Source of the DNA: Comamonadaceae bacterium OS-4
GTDB taxonomy: Bacteria; Pseudomonadota; Gammaproteobacteria; Burkholderiales; Burkholderiaceae_C
Assembly (NCBI GenBank): GCA_027924025.1
Contig: AP026971.1
Span: forward strand, 241,180-305,179
Reading direction: 5' to 3'
DNA: 64,000 nt
In this document: piece after piece, positions 61,691 to 64,000 of the stretch
Layout of the letters: every line of letters starts with the position of its first letter
How positions within the stretch are numbered: position 1 is the first letter of the stretch
Translations under genes and position numbers: made by a program
The notes under the pieces: model-generated
What the model saw: only the letters and a program-made list of their open reading frames with translations
Database searches by the model: none
Told to the model about the DNA's origin: nothing

Positions 61691-62676
61691 GGTGTATGCC
61701 TCGTGGTTGCGGAAATCGATGGCTTCGCTGCTTTACGGGCAGGACGTGCTGCCAAGAGCACGCCGCCAACAACGACGGCAAGTGCAACGCACTCTCCACC
61801 AGACGGCAGCTCTCCAAGTACGGGAATGGCGGCCAGCGAAGCAACGACCGGAATCAGGGCGATGATGGCTGTGGCCGCAGATGGGCCCAGAAGCGCGACA
61901 GAGCGATTGAAGGAAACGATCGCAACGCCGCTCATCAGGACGCCCTGATAGACGGCCTGCAAGCCGATCTCGCTGGGTGAGGCCATGGCGAGGCGACTGA
62001 GCCCGCCAAAAATATAGATCGGCAGGAAGAGGATGGCCGACCAGAAGCAGATCAGGGCTGCGGCCTGCACAGGTGTCAGGGCGCTGCGCCGAAAAAGCAG
62101 CGTGTAGACGGCCCACATGGCAGCGGCAGTCATCAGGGCGATGAGGCCCATCGGGTTCATGCCACCGTGAGCGGAAACACCGCCTGCAACCATGAACACC
62201 AGTCCGATGATGATGGCGAGGTAGCCACACCAGCGCGCGCGGCCCTGTTTCTCTTTCAGGAAAATCCACGCGAAGGCGCCGGCGAATACCGGCATCAGGG
62301 TCGGCGCTATCGCTGCCGCGCGGCCGGCCGACGTGAGCTGCAGGCCGAGCGCGACCGCCAGGACGAAGGGCAACCCCCAAAGGCAGGCATAGACCAGCCC
62401 CTCACGCCATTCCTTGGCTGATAGGCGTCTCTTTCCCCGCAACAGCACTGGAAGAAGAATGACGGCACCGATGCCGAACCGCAGCGCGGTCACATCCCAC
62501 AGGCGAAGTTCGCGCGTGACACTGAAGCGCGTCACGACGAACCAGCCCGCAAAGATCGTGACGCTGAGCCCGGCCCAGCAGAATCCGCGCAAGACGTTCC
62601 GGGATGATCTCTGAGGCCACGACGCGGCAGCCGGTCCGACTACCGCTTCTTGCACCAAGTCGACGGCCTGCGTCAC
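61687..62676 (-). CDS. EamA/DMT family transporter
   Basis: 329 residues, ten membrane helices in two EamA repeats. The start is the GTG at 62676, inside the peroxiredoxin stop (GTGA overlap); upstream codons belong to the peroxiredoxin gene in another frame. A 35-residue hydrophilic N-terminus precedes the first helix (FCWAGLSVTIFAGWFVVTRF). Counterpart of the EamA gene at 40069. Confidence 0.92.
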   Translation of the reverse strand: MTQAVDLVQEAVVGPAAASWPQRSSRNVLRGFCWAGLSVTIFAGWFVVTRFSVTRELRLWDVTALRFGIGAVILLPVLLRGKRRLSAKEWREGLVYACLWGLPFVLAVALGLQLTSAGRAAAIAPTLMPVFAGAFAWIFLKEKQGRARWCGYLAIIIGLVFMVAGGVSAHGGMNPMGLIALMTAAAMWAVYTLLFRRSALTPVQAAALICFWSAILFLPIYIFGGLSRLAMASPSEIGLQAVYQGVLMSGVAIVSFNRSVALLGPSAATAIIALIPVVASLAAIPVLGELPSGGECVALAVVVGGVLLAARPARKAAKPSISATTRHTP

Positions 62677-63335
62677 GTAACCGCCTGCTCTTGCAGCGCC
62701 GCAAGAAGTCGCTGCGGGGCCAATCGCTGCCGGTAATCGACCTCGATGAAAGCCAGCGAGATCCTCTGGTTCGGCGTGATCACATAGGTGGCGGGAACGG
62801 GCAGCTCCCAACTGGCGTCCCCATTTATGCTCGGCAGCGCCTTGTTGCTGGAACTCAAGGCATCGCGCAGTTCCTGCGGCAATGGATAGACCAGCCCGAA
62901 TTGGCGAGCCACGTCATTGCCCAGATCGCTCAGGACGTTAAACGTCAACGCCTCGCGCTCCGCGGTTGACAGTGATGCGTCCGGAAGCTGAGGTGAGATG
63001 GCCAGCATGCTTGCGCCAAAGGATGCCAACTCGGGCAGCAAGGCCTGGTAGGACCGCAGTTGGAGGTTGCAGTACGGACACCAGCCACCTCGATAGAAGG
63101 TCACCACCACAGGACCTTGCTTGAGAGCAGCGGACAGCGACACCGTGCCGCCTTGGGCGTCCGGCAACGAAAAGTCGGGGGCCCTGTCTCCCTCCTTCAG
63201 CGCAGCGTGCCTCGCAAAGGTCGATCGCAGTTCCTCGATCCTGGACTCATAGAGCGCGACCCGGCCGGCTGGAGCGGTGCGGGCGAACTCCTTTCGCAAT
63301 TCTTGCAGTTGTCGATCAAGATCAATAACGGCCAC
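62673..63335 (-). CDS. Peroxiredoxin, AhpC/TSA family
   Basis: 220 residues. Active site FYRGGWCPYCNLQLRSYQAL (Cys86, Cys89), helical N-terminus (residues 1-48), and the C-terminal AFIEVDYRQRLAPQ block. Paralogue of the protein at 41028 with the same motif layout. First gene of the AhpC-EamA-GST-SDR operon; ATCC/AGGGAGAT lies upstream of the ATG. Confidence 0.93.
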   Translation of the reverse strand: MAVIDLDRQLQELRKEFARTAPAGRVALYESRIEELRSTFARHAALKEGDRAPDFSLPDAQGGTVSLSAALKQGPVVVTFYRGGWCPYCNLQLRSYQALLPELASFGASMLAISPQLPDASLSTAEREALTFNVLSDLGNDVARQFGLVYPLPQELRDALSSSNKALPSINGDASWELPVPATYVITPNQRISLAFIEVDYRQRLAPQRLLAALQEQAVT

Positions 63336-63391
63336 TTGGATCTCCCTTCGAGCAAGGCAGTCGCGGCGGGGATCGCAGCGGACTCCCGTTA

Positions 63392-63411
63392 TTTTATATC
63401 AGTCGATAAAA
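63392..63411. promoter_or_regulatory. Candidate operator/promoter of the peroxiredoxin operon
   Basis: TTTTATATC-AGTC-GATAAAA is an imperfect inverted repeat 57-76 bp before the peroxiredoxin start. On the minus strand it includes TATAAAAT, a possible -10. Such a dyad is a plausible TetR-type site; not confirmed. Confidence 0.4.
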
Positions 63412-63422
63412 AATGGCTTGTG

Positions 63423-63881
63423 TCAAGCGTTTTGCCTGAATGCAGGTCGCATCAGAAGCCTATACAGGTCAATGGCCGCCAGCGCCTCCAGCTTGTCAGC
63501 CTTGCTCCAAGGCCACAACGACGCCAGAGATCCGCGGGTGGCGAGCTTGCCCATCAACACATTGGCCAGCACGCTTTGCCGCCCGATCAGGTGGTGCTGC
63601 TGGAACACCATGCCGCAGTGGCGCCGATGCTCAAGAAGGTTGCGTTTTGAGACGGTGCCGCCCGGCAGATCGGCCACCGACACCTCTCCGTCTGTGGGGC
63701 TAACCAAGCCATTGATGCTGCGCAGCAGCGTTGACTTTCCCGCGCCCGACGCGCCCAGCAGCACAAGGAACCCGCCATGCTGTACCTCCAGCGAGGTGGG
63801 CGCAAGCGCTGTGTGACCATCGGCATAGGTCACCGTGATACCCCGCAAGCTCAGATGGCTCTCGCGAATTGCAGTTTTCAT
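63423..63881 (-). pseudogene. PhnC-like ABC transporter ATPase, truncated
   Basis: 152 residues. Walker A GASGAGKST, then INGLVSPTDGEVSV and the Q-loop region GMVFQQHHLIGRQSVLANVL, closest to phosphonate importer PhnC. The signature motif LSGGQ, Walker B and H-loop are missing: after LEALAAIDLYRLL the frame ends in unrelated residues, so the 3' half (about 110 residues) was lost. Confidence 0.85.
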
Positions 63882-64000
63882 AGCTCGGTTTCATTTGTTG
63901 TGGTGCGCTAGACGCACACCAGGACTCAAGTGGTCAGAGGTATCTCTCGGGAAAGAGGAGGTTCTGGAAGAAACAGCTTCAGTGGAAGCACAGCTCAAGT

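Overview
The window looks like accessory DNA (a plasmid or genomic island) from a betaproteobacterium, most likely a member of the Comamonadaceae (Rhodoferax/Polaromonas/Acidovorax type). The reasons are an arginyl-tRNA synthetase of that family's type, an IS1071 element of exactly 3204 bp, several conserved small Burkholderiales proteins, and many ATGA stop/start overlaps. No rRNA or tRNA gene, CRISPR array or replication origin was recognised. Gene remnants are unusually common, and transposon ends cut directly into genes.

Layout. (1) 0-6.6 kb: a minus-strand redox group (sulfite-oxidase-like start, FAD disulfide oxidoreductase, DUF427, glutathione synthetase), then a damaged plus-strand set (SMP-30 fragment, thioredoxin-fold protein, DM13 protein, MFS fragment), OsmC and an AraC regulator. 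(2) 7.0-13.1 kb: a methionine-sulfoxide/thiol repair cluster (msrB, msrA, glutathione transferase, CorA-type transporter, Gre-like protein, glutaredoxin, DUF427-like, small MsrA-neighbour protein, MsrA-like protein) that ends in a second, truncated msrB. (3) 13.1-15.7 kb: a full-length argS and a serine protease broken by a 7-bp duplication. (4) 15.8-20.8 kb: a complete IS1071 abutting an inverted, truncated IS1071. (5) 20.8-28.9 kb: a hypothetical protein, a MesD/MesX/flavin-reductase methionine synthase operon with a divergent MetR-like regulator, acetyltransferase and thioesterase genes behind a cobalamin riboswitch, and an imelysin gene with a possible Fur box whose downstream partner is cut off. 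(6) 28.9-57.7 kb: two apparently identical 3205-bp single-gene Tn3-family elements in direct orientation, enclosing 22.4 kb of cargo. (7) 57.7-64 kb: a truncated Schlafen-type gene, then GST, TetR, SDR, GST, EamA and peroxiredoxin genes and a phnC-like fragment.

How the genes fit together: the passenger genes share one theme, thiol/glutathione chemistry and repair of oxidised or electrophile-damaged molecules. The set includes GshB, glutathione reductase, five GSTs, glutaredoxin, two peroxiredoxins, two AhpD-like proteins, CcdA with a thioredoxin, OsmC, MsrA/MsrB, a haloacid dehalogenase and a chlorite-dismutase-family remnant. Two separate operons (38.7-41.7 kb and 60.2-63.3 kb) repeat the core EamA transporter + peroxiredoxin + short-chain dehydrogenase. 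A UDG-AhpD-AraC cassette also occurs twice, decayed differently in each copy. Four genes are broken by length changes in short tandem repeats (1, 2, 5 and 7 bp), which points to ongoing decay or possibly switching.
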